Shown here: one piece after another, positions 7,385 to 16,452 of the stretch
Layout of the letters: the number at the start of each line of letters is the position of its first letter
Numbering within the stretch: the stretch's first letter is position 1
Assembly (NCBI RefSeq): GCF_009917485.1
Contig: NZ_QZDT01000007.1
Coordinates: forward strand, 62,001 to 126,000
Direction: 5' to 3'
Length of the DNA: 64,000 nucleotides
From: Parablautia muri
GTDB lineage: Bacteria > Bacillota > Clostridia > Lachnospirales > Lachnospiraceae
Position numbers and translations under genes: made by a program
Notes under the pieces: model-generated
Databases searched by the model: none
The model's input: the letters and a program-made list of their open reading frames with translations, nothing else
What the model was told of the DNA's origin: nothing

Positions 7385-8794
7385 ATGGTTATAGAAATGA
7401 AATTTGATAAAAACAACTATGAAGTAAAGGAATTGACACTGGAAAATGAAACGATTCGGTACCGGGCGTTTTTTAATTTGGTTTATGTGGAAAAGCCGGT
7501 AAACATAGCTTTTCAGCAGATGCATATTTTTGCACCTGAGATTTATTATGAGGGCGGTGAAGTGAATGGATATAGGCTTAAGACCGCTCCTGTTTTCATG
7601 CCCAATCAGGTAGGCGGATACATGCCGGGAGATTTAGAACAACCAGGCCTGAGTAAATTTGAAACGGATAAAGTGAACACGATTTTCCGTGCGCTTGCCC
7701 ATGGGTATGTGGTAGCGGTTCCCGCCATCAGGGGACGGGTGCAGAAGGATGAAAAGGGATTTTATAATGGAAAGGCACCGGCCTGCATTGTGGATTACAA
7801 GGCGGCGGTGCGGTATCTGCGTCACTTTGCCAAGGAGCTTCCGGGAGATGAAGACAAAATCATCACAAACGGAACCAGCGCAGGCGGGGCGCTTTCTTCT
7901 CTTATGGGGACAACCGGTAATCATGCTGATTATGAGCCGTATCTGGAAGCACTTGGAGCGGCAAAGGAAAGAGATGATATTTTTGGTGCATCCTGCTATT
8001 GCCCGATTATCAATCTTGACCATGCGGACATGGCTTATGAATGGCAATTCCAGGGAGTCAATGATTATCACAGGATGAATATGCAGATGAGTGAGGGAGG
8101 CCGGCCTTCCTTTACACCGGTAGATGGGGTAATGAATGAGGTACAAATCAAGGCTTCAAGGGAAGAAGCGGAGCTTTTTCCGGCTTATGTAAACAGCTTA
8201 AAACTCCAAGATGCGGAAGGGAAGATGCTGACCCTTGACGAAAAGGGGGAAGGCACCTTTAAGGAATACATAAAGGAGCTGGTGCTTCATTCCGCACAAA
8301 AAGCGCTGGATGAGGGCAAGGATTTGTCGGAAAAGAAATGGCTGGCGATAGAAAATGGAAAGGCTGTGGACATGGATTTTACTGCGTATGTTAAGGATAT
8401 TACGAGAATGAAAACTGCGCCGGCGTTTGACGATTTGACAATGGACAGCCCGGAAAACGACCTGTTTGGGGATGCTGCGACAAATTGCCGTCATTTTACA
8501 AAATACAGCAAGGAAAACAGCCTTGCCGGCGGTGATATGGCAGATGAAATGGCAATTAAGATGATGAATCCTATGTACTATGTTGAGGACCAAGGGGCTG
8601 CTAAGGCAAAACATTTTAGAATCAGACACGGGGAACGGGACAGGGATACCTCCCTTGCCATTTCAGCTATGCTTACTTTGAAACTGCGAAACTGCGGTTT
8701 TGAGGTGGACTACCATTCTCCTTGGGATACGCCTCATGCAGGGGATTACGATTTGGAGGAATTGTTTGCCTGGATTGACGCTATCTGCAAATAA
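7385..8794 (+). CDS. tanB: Tannase (tannin acyl hydrolase), intracellular Lactiplantibacillus TanB type
   Basis: 469 residues, the same length I recall for L. plantarum TanB. It hydrolyses galloyl esters to gallate. The nucleophile is Ser165 in GTSAGG; Asp419 (RHGERDRDT) and His451 (TPHAGDYD) complete the triad. Lys343, Glu357 (SPENDLFGD) and Asp421, which hold the galloyl hydroxyls in TanB, sit at the same numbers. No signal peptide is seen, so substrates must be imported, which fits the upstream transporter. Start is uncertain: ATG 7385 is only one base after AAAGGAG, while in-frame ATG 7397 (MKFDKN) is 13 bases away. Gallate released here would feed lpdC. Confidence 0.93.
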   Translation: MVIEMKFDKNNYEVKELTLENETIRYRAFFNLVYVEKPVNIAFQQMHIFAPEIYYEGGEVNGYRLKTAPVFMPNQVGGYMPGDLEQPGLSKFETDKVNTIFRALAHGYVVAVPAIRGRVQKDEKGFYNGKAPACIVDYKAAVRYLRHFAKELPGDEDKIITNGTSAGGALSSLMGTTGNHADYEPYLEALGAAKERDDIFGASCYCPIINLDHADMAYEWQFQGVNDYHRMNMQMSEGGRPSFTPVDGVMNEVQIKASREEAELFPAYVNSLKLQDAEGKMLTLDEKGEGTFKEYIKELVLHSAQKALDEGKDLSEKKWLAIENGKAVDMDFTAYVKDITRMKTAPAFDDLTMDSPENDLFGDAATNCRHFTKYSKENSLAGGDMADEMAIKMMNPMYYVEDQGAAKAKHFRIRHGERDRDTSLAISAMLTLKLRNCGFEVDYHSPWDTPHAGDYDLEELFAWIDAICK

Positions 8795-8848
8795 GCTGTT
8801 AAACCTTCTTTGGGTGTTGCAAGATGGAATGAATGGACAATATATTTA

Positions 8849-8902
8849 AAAAACGCACCAAACTACTCACGTTTAAAGGCGTGATATTTTGGTGCGTTTT
8901 CA
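8849..8902. terminator. Bidirectional terminator between tannase and NIF3-like gene
   Basis: Arms AAAACGCACCAAA (8850-8862) and TTTTGGTGCGTTTT (8887-8900) form a strong stem with A and T runs on both sides, so it can end transcripts from the tannase operon (+) and the convergent NIF3-like gene (-). Confidence 0.85.
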
Positions 8903-8931
8903 GGCTGTTTTTGTATGACAGGTTTATATAC

Positions 8932-9753
8932 TTATAAATATTGAAAAGGTTCCTTTGCATCAATAAAGCGAATCGGGAAATCCGTAAACCTTTCCTTCAG
9001 CCATTTTTCCAGATACTTCATACCAAATTCCTCACTGCGCTCATGGCCTAGTGTAAGCATTCCCTTACGAAAGCCCATCTGGTAAGCATCGTTTATGTAA
9101 GCGCAGATGGTCCATTCCGTAATGTCCCCGACCACCATTAAATCCAGACGGTTCCGTTCTATCACCTGCATAGGCATCACTTCAACCCCAAGTCCCAGGC
9201 TGCCTCCGCCTACCAAAATGCCGACTCTTTGTACCTCCATATCCGGTGAACCGATAATCTGAATGGTATTCATACGAAATATTTTTTTAAATTCATCCGC
9301 TAAACTACGGAGTGTGGTTTTGGGAATTTCATAAATCCATGGCTGGGGTTCATCCTTTTGTAAATAGTTATGCCATCCTAATTCCTCCATTAATCCTTCA
9401 TAGATATAATCAGTCCCGGAGCCCATATGCATATGGTCGTGTAAGCGCCAGACGGTTACGCCATGCTGTTCTAAATAGTTTTTCTTGGCAAGATAGATGC
9501 TGTCGTTTTCACACCAATCAGTCTGGTCCGTTCCGTTAAACCATGTGGGCTCGTGGGTGATAATGAAATTTATCCCTTGGCTGAGGGCTTCTTTGATTAC
9601 ATCAAAGGTAGCCATAAAGGTAGTAGCTACTCCGGTAACCTGGGCATCAGGGCTTCCGATTGAAATGATGTCGCAGGTGGGGCTTACTTTGGGGCCGCCG
9701 CACATATCCAGTAGAATTTTGTCAATTACCTGTTGAACTGTCCATTTTCCCAT
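8932..9753 (-). CDS. NIF3-like dinuclear metal centre protein (YbgI/YqfO family)
   Basis: 273 residues. NIF3-family proteins form hexameric rings with a two-metal site per subunit; the biochemical role is unsettled. Family features are the early SPDAQVTGVATTFMAT segment, the metal-binding HEPTWFNG and LHDHMHMG motifs, and a C-terminal LTLGHERSEEFG motif that supplies the remaining ligands. It reads toward the tannase gene across a shared terminator. A hydrolase acting on a small phenolic or cofactor by-product is possible but unsupported. Confidence 0.85.
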   Translation of the reverse strand: MGKWTVQQVIDKILLDMCGGPKVSPTCDIISIGSPDAQVTGVATTFMATFDVIKEALSQGINFIITHEPTWFNGTDQTDWCENDSIYLAKKNYLEQHGVTVWRLHDHMHMGSGTDYIYEGLMEELGWHNYLQKDEPQPWIYEIPKTTLRSLADEFKKIFRMNTIQIIGSPDMEVQRVGILVGGGSLGLGVEVMPMQVIERNRLDLMVVGDITEWTICAYINDAYQMGFRKGMLTLGHERSEEFGMKYLEKWLKERFTDFPIRFIDAKEPFQYL

Positions 9754-10131
9754 AATGCTGTCCTTTCCTAAATTTAATAGATTGAAAGATTTACTTTAAA
9801 CAAAATTGTAACATAAAAAAGAACCTTTTTCTCTAAATACAGGGCGTTTTTCCTATGATTTACTTCCTTATGTTAAAATTTTTATAGTTTGCAGAACAGG
9901 ATGTGCAACAATTTGTGATAGATTTTCATTCAAATTGTGATTCGTCTGTGAGAAAAAATAACTTGACTTTAAGAAAAAATTTATGATATTCTTCTCAAGG
10001 TAATTTCAAAATGATGACACATGTTGTGCTAGGCACGTAAATCTGATGACGGAACATTTTTGATTAGGCGTGTTTGCATAATATGTGTATTTTTTTGCGC
10101 AAAAAGCAGTGAAGAAATGGGAGGAGAAAAA
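9754..10131. other. Intergenic region with probable promoters of both flanking genes
   Basis: 378 bp between the start of the NIF3-like gene and the DUF2798-like gene. It is AT-rich and holds a candidate plus-strand promoter: TTGACT at 9963-9968 with ATATTC at 9986-9991 (17 bp spacing), about 140 bp before the next start. No gene is visible. Confidence 0.4.
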
Positions 10132-10836
10132 ATGCCAAGAAATCAATTTCAGAGATTAGTATTTGCGTTTATTACAGTTGTAATTACGGTCCATGCATAT
10201 GTCTTTTACAGTTTATATGTGGTAAACGGAAATGTGCTGATGCAAATCAATGGAACAAACAGCGTGATTGCAGCGCTAAACAAACAGGGCGGCGTGTATA
10301 TGTGCGGTACATATTTGCCAATATGGGCATGTATCTTAATAGAATTTTGTCTGGCCTATGCACTGGAAAATTTTATGGGAAGCCCATTGTCCTTTCAGTT
10401 AGCGTGCAGGGTATTTAATCCTGCTAAGAATCATCCAATGATATTTGAGACGGCGATTATATGCGCTACAGTGGGCCTTATGTGTCCGGCTATGAGCTTT
10501 ATTGCAGCCTGGTTGTATTATCCATATTATGGGGAGTTTCATATTTTTACATTACTTGCGAACTGGTTAAAGCTGGTGTGCTTAAACTTTCCATTTGCAT
10601 ACTTTACACAATTATTTTTTATACAACCTGCTGTTCGTGTGATTTTTAAGATGTTGTTCCGTAAGGATATTGAGTCACGGAAGCAGGAGTCCGGGCATCC
10701 GGGGGCAGAAAATGAACAGGAGACAATTGCGGATATCTTTAGGAGAATGGATGAAATTCAGGAGGAAATTGCACACGAACACAGACAGAGAAAGGTGTTA
10801 GAGGAAACTGTAAATGAAAAAATTTCCCGGAAGTAG
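10132..10836 (+). CDS. DUF2798-like membrane protein with charged C-terminal tail
   Basis: 234 residues from the ATG at 10132, which follows GGGAGGAG; an upstream in-frame ATG at 10060 lacks such a site. Four hydrophobic segments are seen (about residues 10-30, 60-80, 105-130, 140-165). The opening MPRNQFQRLVFAFITVVITVHA resembles DUF2798 proteins, whose function is unknown. The last 60 residues are highly charged (EQETIADIFRRMDEIQEE) and probably form a cytoplasmic coiled coil. No partner gene adjoins it. Confidence 0.65.
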   Translation: MPRNQFQRLVFAFITVVITVHAYVFYSLYVVNGNVLMQINGTNSVIAALNKQGGVYMCGTYLPIWACILIEFCLAYALENFMGSPLSFQLACRVFNPAKNHPMIFETAIICATVGLMCPAMSFIAAWLYYPYYGEFHIFTLLANWLKLVCLNFPFAYFTQLFFIQPAVRVIFKMLFRKDIESRKQESGHPGAENEQETIADIFRRMDEIQEEIAHEHRQRKVLEETVNEKISRK

Positions 10837-11007
10837 TATTAAAATTTAAGAAAGCTATTGAAAAAATGATGCAGAAATGATACAAGAATGATGGTATTAT
10901 GATGCATCATTTTTATATGATAATGCTGAGCACAGTTAAGAAAGTTTATCAAACCTGAATTTGCGGGTTGCTGGCGGGGATGGCTTGTGGCGGTATACAG
11001 GGGGTGT

Positions 11008-11088
11008 AAGTTTGGAAGTAAACTTCCAAACTTTCTATTGGTAGCAGTATGGCAAGCAAAGCTTGCCATATGTGGGGGTGTAAAAATG
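11008..11088 (+). repeat. Leader repeat, family E, ending at the lipoprotein start codon
   Basis: Hairpin 1 (11008-11033) is AAGTTTGGAAG-TAAA-CTTCCAAACTT, 11 perfect pairs. Hairpin 2 (11048-11070) is TATGGCAAGC-AAA-GCTTGCCATA, 10 perfect pairs. Then comes GGGGGTGTAAAA and the ATG. The 3' half is homologous to 55838-55892 before the DUF5605 gene. Confidence 0.6.
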
Positions 11089-13266
11089 AAAATTCTAAAA
11101 TGGGGTGCGAGGCAAATAAATAAAATGTCCATAGCTGCAATTATCAGCAGTATGTTATTAGGGTGCACTATGCAAGAACCAGAAGATTTGGAACAATATG
11201 AAAACAAGGAGCAAGAACCTGCAGGGGTGCAAAATGAAGTGGAAGTGGAAACCGGCAGTACAGCTTATGGTGTGCCGGCGGGCAGTCTTATGCTTACCCC
11301 AATTGATTTAGATATCAATGAGCAGGAATGGGAAAATAACAGGGTTGTTGTAATCGGGAGCATGATGCTGATCCTTCCAGCGGGCTGGGAGATGGAACAG
11401 AGGGTGTCTAAGGAAGGTGTTACGCAGTGTGTGATTATGGACATGCATACAAAGTATGAAGGGAAAAGCAGCAGTACTTCGGAGGAGCAAATTAAGGGAC
11501 ACAGCAGCATGTATGAGCACGAAATCCTTATTACCTCTTATGAAATAAAGCAGATGCCGGAGCTAACGCTGCAGCTGGCAGTCCAGCTGAAAGAGCATTT
11601 CCCTGATTCGGTGCTATATGGTGTAAAAGGTTCCGAAAAAACAAGCGACATAAAAGGCTGTTGGTTTTATGGGGAAAACAGCCGTATCCGGCAAAGAGAA
11701 TATTTCCTTTTTTCAGAAAATGAAGCTGGGAGCAAGGAGCTGTTTTATGTGCAGGAGGGCGATAGCACGGTTACGGCCTATGACAATGATGTGGAATCCT
11801 TCTGGAAGATGCTGGATGAAGAAATGGTATGGACAGACAATGAAACTTATATTGCAGAGCGTTATAAAAATAATTTTACGGGAATGGAATATTACTTTCC
11901 ATTTAATATGGATGACGGTAAAGCATCAAGTCATTCTCTGCTTATGACGGTACAGTCTGATTCGAATGAAATGTCTGTATACCGTATAGACGATTATGAA
12001 AATCCGGTGTCCGTGCAGGAGGCGGCGTTTTATCCAAATCAGCTGAAAAGGGCGGACATTAATGGAGATGGATATGAAGACTTTTTATGCTGCGGCTGGT
12101 TTTTTGATTCCAATGAACCGCTGGATTTTGAGCAGACGGAAAGGTTTGAGGGATATCTGTGGGATGAGGAGAGCGGCGCCTTTGTCTATGTGCCGGGGGA
12201 GCAGATGCTGCAGCAATACCCATCCTTCTGGGAAACGTGGCGGCAGGAAGAAGCCAGGAAGGGAGGCAGCCTGATACCGAAAGAGCTGACCGATTATATT
12301 TCCGGATATCTGCTTGAAGATAAGGACCAGCTTAAGGAGGCTATGCTTGCACTTGTGGAGGACCGGGAAATGAATATGGAGGAAATTGTAGAACTGGCGG
12401 ATGATAATATTGACATAAAAAATGACGTGCTGGAAATTGCCACTACCTACCAGGGCGATGGGATATGGCTAGAGGCAGATGTGGATAACGATGGGATTAA
12501 GGATATTTTTCTGTGCAAATATCTTGGGGGCAGCCTGGGGGCAGTGTATTATTCCCTTTACGCCGGAAAAGAAGACGGCAGCTATGAGCTTACGGACTGT
12601 CAATCGGAGCTAAAGGAGGAATTTGCCTTTATCAACTGGCAGGGGAAAAATTATCTGGTCAAAACCACCTGGGACTTTACCAAAAAGGAAGTGGATGGAA
12701 TCTCGCTGGAGTGTTATGAAAAGGGTAAATACCAGGGCGGCGTATGGCTTGCCATTACCACCAAGGAAGGAGCAAATGCCCGGGACATCCGAACCGTCTG
12801 CGAAGATGAGGGCCAATATGAGAGCCTTAAAAATACATTGGAGGAATTGGCTGCCAGGTACCAGGGCGGCGATAAAGTTCCCTGTGGGAGCGCGGAGGAG
12901 GAAAAGGCGGATGGTGATTATACAAGAAGCTGTGATATCGATAATGATGGAGAGGTAGAGGAATATAATGTATCTCTTTGGCAGACTACAAATTATTATA
13001 CGGTGGATCACCTGTCTTTTTCTGCGAAAGAGGAAGACTTGACTCAGCAGATTTATGATATGACAGGATCAGATGAGAACGGAGTAATTCCTTTCTGTTT
13101 GTGGGTTGATAAAACAGAATACGGAAATATCACTTATATTTTGTATGAAGACGGGCTTTACGATTTCCATATTTGTGGTTATTTTATTTCCGGGAAGGAG
13201 AGCCGCAAGGTGATACGGACGGACTGCCATTTGGAAACTGAGGTGATACTCCGGGAAATTACGTAA
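11086..13266 (+). CDS. Large cell-surface lipoprotein with DxDxDG calcium-type loops
   Basis: 726 residues from the ATG at 11086 (in-frame ATGs upstream lie inside a repeat). A basic N-terminus and hydrophobic stretch lead to lipobox MLLGC, with lipidated Cys27. Three aspartate loops resembling FG-GAP/EF-hand-like calcium sites are visible: DINGDGYED, DVDNDGIKD and DIDNDGEVE. The protein lacks recognisable catalytic motifs. It stands directly before a diguanylate-cyclase-type response regulator, with a separate promoter between them. Function unknown; a surface binding or sensing protein is a guess. Confidence 0.7.
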   Translation: MKILKWGARQINKMSIAAIISSMLLGCTMQEPEDLEQYENKEQEPAGVQNEVEVETGSTAYGVPAGSLMLTPIDLDINEQEWENNRVVVIGSMMLILPAGWEMEQRVSKEGVTQCVIMDMHTKYEGKSSSTSEEQIKGHSSMYEHEILITSYEIKQMPELTLQLAVQLKEHFPDSVLYGVKGSEKTSDIKGCWFYGENSRIRQREYFLFSENEAGSKELFYVQEGDSTVTAYDNDVESFWKMLDEEMVWTDNETYIAERYKNNFTGMEYYFPFNMDDGKASSHSLLMTVQSDSNEMSVYRIDDYENPVSVQEAAFYPNQLKRADINGDGYEDFLCCGWFFDSNEPLDFEQTERFEGYLWDEESGAFVYVPGEQMLQQYPSFWETWRQEEARKGGSLIPKELTDYISGYLLEDKDQLKEAMLALVEDREMNMEEIVELADDNIDIKNDVLEIATTYQGDGIWLEADVDNDGIKDIFLCKYLGGSLGAVYYSLYAGKEDGSYELTDCQSELKEEFAFINWQGKNYLVKTTWDFTKKEVDGISLECYEKGKYQGGVWLAITTKEGANARDIRTVCEDEGQYESLKNTLEELAARYQGGDKVPCGSAEEEKADGDYTRSCDIDNDGEVEEYNVSLWQTTNYYTVDHLSFSAKEEDLTQQIYDMTGSDENGVIPFCLWVDKTEYGNITYILYEDGLYDFHICGYFISGKESRKVIRTDCHLETEVILREIT

Positions 13267-13296
13267 ACAAATTGTGTTTTTCGCAAGAAAAAGTGA

Positions 13297-13325
13297 TTGT
13301 AAACGGGATTGGAGTAATGTATAAT
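13297..13325 (+). promoter_or_regulatory. Probable housekeeping promoter of the GGDEF response regulator gene
   Basis: TTGTAA at 13297-13302 and TATAAT at 13320-13325 with 17 bp spacing, about 85 bp before the start codon and just after the lipoprotein gene ends. Confidence 0.6.
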
Positions 13326-13411
13326 TTTAAAGTAAATATATGGTCGTGAATCAGGCAGTCTGACTTAAGGAAAGAAACAACGATTAAAAGAGACGGATAA
13401 GGAGTAAAACT

Positions 13412-14332
13412 ATGGAGAAAATATTGATTGTTGATGACAGTCTCCTGCAGGCAACTCATTTAAGGAATATTCTGGGCGATGAGTATGATATTACTATTGC
13501 GCAGACACCGGAGGAAGGATTGCGCCAGGCAAGTTCCGATAGCTACTCATTAATTTTATTGGATGTAGTTATGCCGGGAATGGATGGCTTTACGCTACTC
13601 AAAAAATTGCAGGAGGAGGTTATTACCCGAAGTGTTCCGGTTATTTTGATTACCAGCCTTTCTGATGTGGAGAGTGAGCAGAAAGGGCTCGTACTGGGGG
13701 CAGTTGATTATATTGTCAAGCCATTTCATGAACTGATTATAAAGGCGAGAGTGAATACACACATCAAGCTGTATAATTATCGCAGGCAAGTTGAGTATCA
13801 GTCACAAACGGATCAGCTGACCGGTGTTGCAAATAGAAGGCAGCATGACCTGTGCAGTGCTACAAAATGGAACGAGGCTACCCGGCTTCAGGTTCCGTTT
13901 TCTATTTGTATGTTTGATATTGACTATTTTAAACGATATAACGACACATTTGGACACCCGGCGGGAGATAAGGTTATTACTGCTATTGCAAAGGAAATTT
14001 CTTCTTATTTAAAGCGTACCACGGATTTTTTCGCCCGCTATGGAGGAGAGGAATTTGTGGGATTTTTGATGGGTGATGATTCAAATAAGGCATTTGAACA
14101 TCTAAAGAAGATACGGCAGGCAGTAGAAGATCTCCATATTCCACATGATCCTGAGGTGGCGCAGTGGGTTACGGTCAGTATCGGTGGCATCACCATAGTT
14201 CCCCAAGAGGATAAATCTTATGATTTTTATTTAAAAATTGCAGATGCTATGTTGTATGATGCAAAAAAATACGGCCGGAACAGAGTTGTGTGGGCTGATG
14301 AAAATATAAAACAGATGAGAGAAAAAGATTAA
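13412..14332 (+). CDS. Response regulator with REC and GGDEF domains (probable diguanylate cyclase)
   Basis: 306 residues, start after AAGGAG. Residues 1-120 form a receiver domain with the acidic pair DD at 8-9, phospho-acceptor Asp51 in LLDVVMPG and Lys in VKPF. Residues 135-300 form a GGDEF domain, with signature YGGEEF, an active-type variant. The protein should make cyclic di-GMP when phosphorylated (PleD-like but with one receiver). No histidine kinase adjoins it in the window. The RxxD inhibitory site is not evident. Confidence 0.93.
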   Translation: MEKILIVDDSLLQATHLRNILGDEYDITIAQTPEEGLRQASSDSYSLILLDVVMPGMDGFTLLKKLQEEVITRSVPVILITSLSDVESEQKGLVLGAVDYIVKPFHELIIKARVNTHIKLYNYRRQVEYQSQTDQLTGVANRRQHDLCSATKWNEATRLQVPFSICMFDIDYFKRYNDTFGHPAGDKVITAIAKEISSYLKRTTDFFARYGGEEFVGFLMGDDSNKAFEHLKKIRQAVEDLHIPHDPEVAQWVTVSIGGITIVPQEDKSYDFYLKIADAMLYDAKKYGRNRVVWADENIKQMREKD

Positions 14333-14415
14333 GTTTAAAATGAATGGTGCTGATTTGTAATAGAATTGGCACCATTTGCTTTAAATAATGGAAGCGGATA
14401 CGAGGAGGATTAAAG

Positions 14416-15867
14416 GTGGAAGGAATTCGTTTTGAACCTGACTGTAATACATCTATCCCGCATTTCCACAGTGAAATGGAAATCTTATATGTTTTGTCCG
14501 GGCGGATAGCCATTATTGGTTCGGGCTATAATTACGTGCTTGAGGCGGAAGATTTTATTGTACTGAACCCTTATGAGCATCACGAGCTGTATGCGGAAAT
14601 GGGTTGTCATACGATTTCCGGTTATATTTCTTACGGCGTATTTCCTGCGTAAGAATATCTGGCCTATTATGAAAGAACCTATCGGGGTGTGCGTAAGTTT
14701 GTGCCGGATGCACAGTTTTTTGGATTTGGCCTGGACACAGGCTTTTTGTCCCTGGACGGAAGCGGGCTTTTGGAAGAACTGTTGGATTATTGCAGAGGAG
14801 AGGACTGTATGCCGGATGCTTTTGGATTTCAGTGCTTTAGCTGTGATTATTCTAAAGTTTCCAGAATACAGACAGAGGGCAATATTTCAGTGAATGAAAG
14901 CGGCATGGCGGATGAGCCTGCCTGTGTCAGCAGGGACCCGGATATTTTAAAACGGGAAATGGCGTTATGCAAAGAGATATTAGGAAGATATGGACTGCAG
15001 GATGTGCCCGTATATGTAACGGAATGGAATTCGACTATCTGGCAAAACGATCTGGGGAATGACACCTGTTTTAAAGCGGCGTTCATCATGAAAAATGTAC
15101 TGGAAAACTGCCATGGCATTTCCGGTATTGCTTATACCCATCTGACGGATCATTCGGAGCGCGGGGTCATTCATTCCAGCCTGTTTCATGGAGGCTATGG
15201 AATGTTTACATACAATGGTATTGCCAAATCCGGTTATTATGCCTGTCAGTTTTTGACTATACTGGGCCAGGAAAAGGGAGTGATTGCAGCTAAGGGGGAC
15301 GGCTGCCTGATAACCCGCTCTAAGGATTATAAAAGGATTTAGATCGTACTTTACCATTCTTGTCATTATGATATGGAAAACCGTATCAGCCAGGCCGTTT
15401 CTGTGGAGGAACAGCACACCATAGACCGCTATTACGGTTTCGAACAAAAGGGCACAAGGAGCTTTCAAGTGCATTTAAAAAACATGCCGGCGGGGACTTA
15501 TTTAAAAAGAATCTTCTCTATTTCCAGAGAGCATGGGAGCAGCTATGATGTATGGATGAGCCAGGGAGCCCCGGACTTTCGGGGCAGTCAGCAGATTAAT
15601 TATTTGAGCAATATCAGTACTTTTCACGTTCATTATGAACCCCTTCATATAACAGAAGAAGATGAATGGATTGCATCAACCGTGTTAGATGAGCACGAGG
15701 TTCAATTGATTTTAATTGAAAAAAATAGAAATCACGATTTTGATGTTTTTTTATCACGATTTGTTTTATATTCATGTAAAACAAATCGTGTTTTAATTTA
15801 TAAAAGATTTAATTTGATATTCCTTTTCATGTCAACTGATAGGCGGAATTTGTTGATTTTTATATAA
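14416..15867 (+). pseudogene. Remnant of an AraC/cupin-GH39 beta-xylosidase fusion gene
   Basis: One reading frame interrupted by TAA at 14650-14652 and TAG at 15340-15342. The first part (14416-14649) is an AraC-type cupin domain (HFHSEMEILYVLSGR). Directly after the first stop the frame continues as the middle of a GH39 catalytic domain (FFGFGLDTGFLSLDG, VTEWNST, GIAYTHLTDHSERG) and after the second stop as its C-terminal beta domain. The AraC DNA-binding domain and the first part of the GH39 domain are missing, so an internal deletion preceded or accompanied the nonsense mutations. Family members combine AraC sensing and xylosidase-like modules in one protein. Confidence 0.8.
15755..15790 (+). 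terminator. Perfect 14-bp inverted repeat after the GH39 remnant
   Basis: Arms CACGATTTGTTTTA and TAAAACAAATCGTG with an 8-base loop, then TTTTAATTT. It could end transcription of the remnant, though the stem is AT-rich; an operator is the alternative. Confidence 0.5.
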
Positions 15868-15938
15868 TAACATCATTAAAAAGGCGGAAATCATAAGGAA
15901 TCTTAATTTGTGAGGCTTGCCAAGAATGGAGGGTTAAT

Positions 15939-16253
15939 ATGGAAGTTAAGGAATGGACCTATGAGGAACTTCCGGAGTTTACGCAGGAAGTGGAAGGGGC
16001 TGAGGTGATTGTGACCACGGGAGATGAAATGGGCGTGATATATATCCCTAATGTAGAATATGCAGAGATAGACGGGGTAAAGCTTCATTTGCAGCTGCTG
16101 TTGCCGTCAACTCGCAATCAGCCGGAAATGGTTTGCCCATGTGTTGTGTTTGTCCAGGGGTCCGCATGGATGCCGCAGGATGTAGAATCGGTTTCTGATA
16201 ACCCCTTTACACTTCTTTTTCATTTATTGATCAAAGGGATTCATAAAGCGTAA
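15939..16253 (+). pseudogene. N-terminal fragment of an alpha/beta-hydrolase esterase
   Basis: 104 residues, starting after TGGAGGG. The sequence resembles the N-terminal strands of acetyl esterase/BD-FAE-type alpha/beta hydrolases and reaches VVFVQGSAWM, the usual oxyanion-hole region, then ends at DNPFTLLFHLLIKG. The nucleophile Ser, Asp and His are all absent, so it cannot be a working hydrolase. The leader before it resembles the ribosome-binding part of leader family D. Likely a remnant left by deletion. Confidence 0.65.
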
Positions 16254-16410
16254 GGAAGGTTGTTTTAACAATTTGCTGTTGTGGACGCACGACCACATAA
16301 TCGACAATTGAAGTTTTAATGGGCATCAATTATTATAAAGTAAATAAATACTGTACAAAAGGAATAGAGAATCATAAATTATTTGCACTTTTTTGTGTAT
16401 GTTGGCATTG

Positions 16411-16421
16411 TGAAACGTTAC
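16411..16421 (+). promoter_or_regulatory. Possible LacI-family operator before the first LacI gene
   Basis: TGAAACGTTAC holds the AACGTT core of LacI-type operators, 32 bp before the regulator start, which would fit autoregulation. Only one half matches well. Confidence 0.35.
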
Positions 16422-16452
16422 TTTTTTCTGCTTAGCAAAGGGGGACGCAAGT

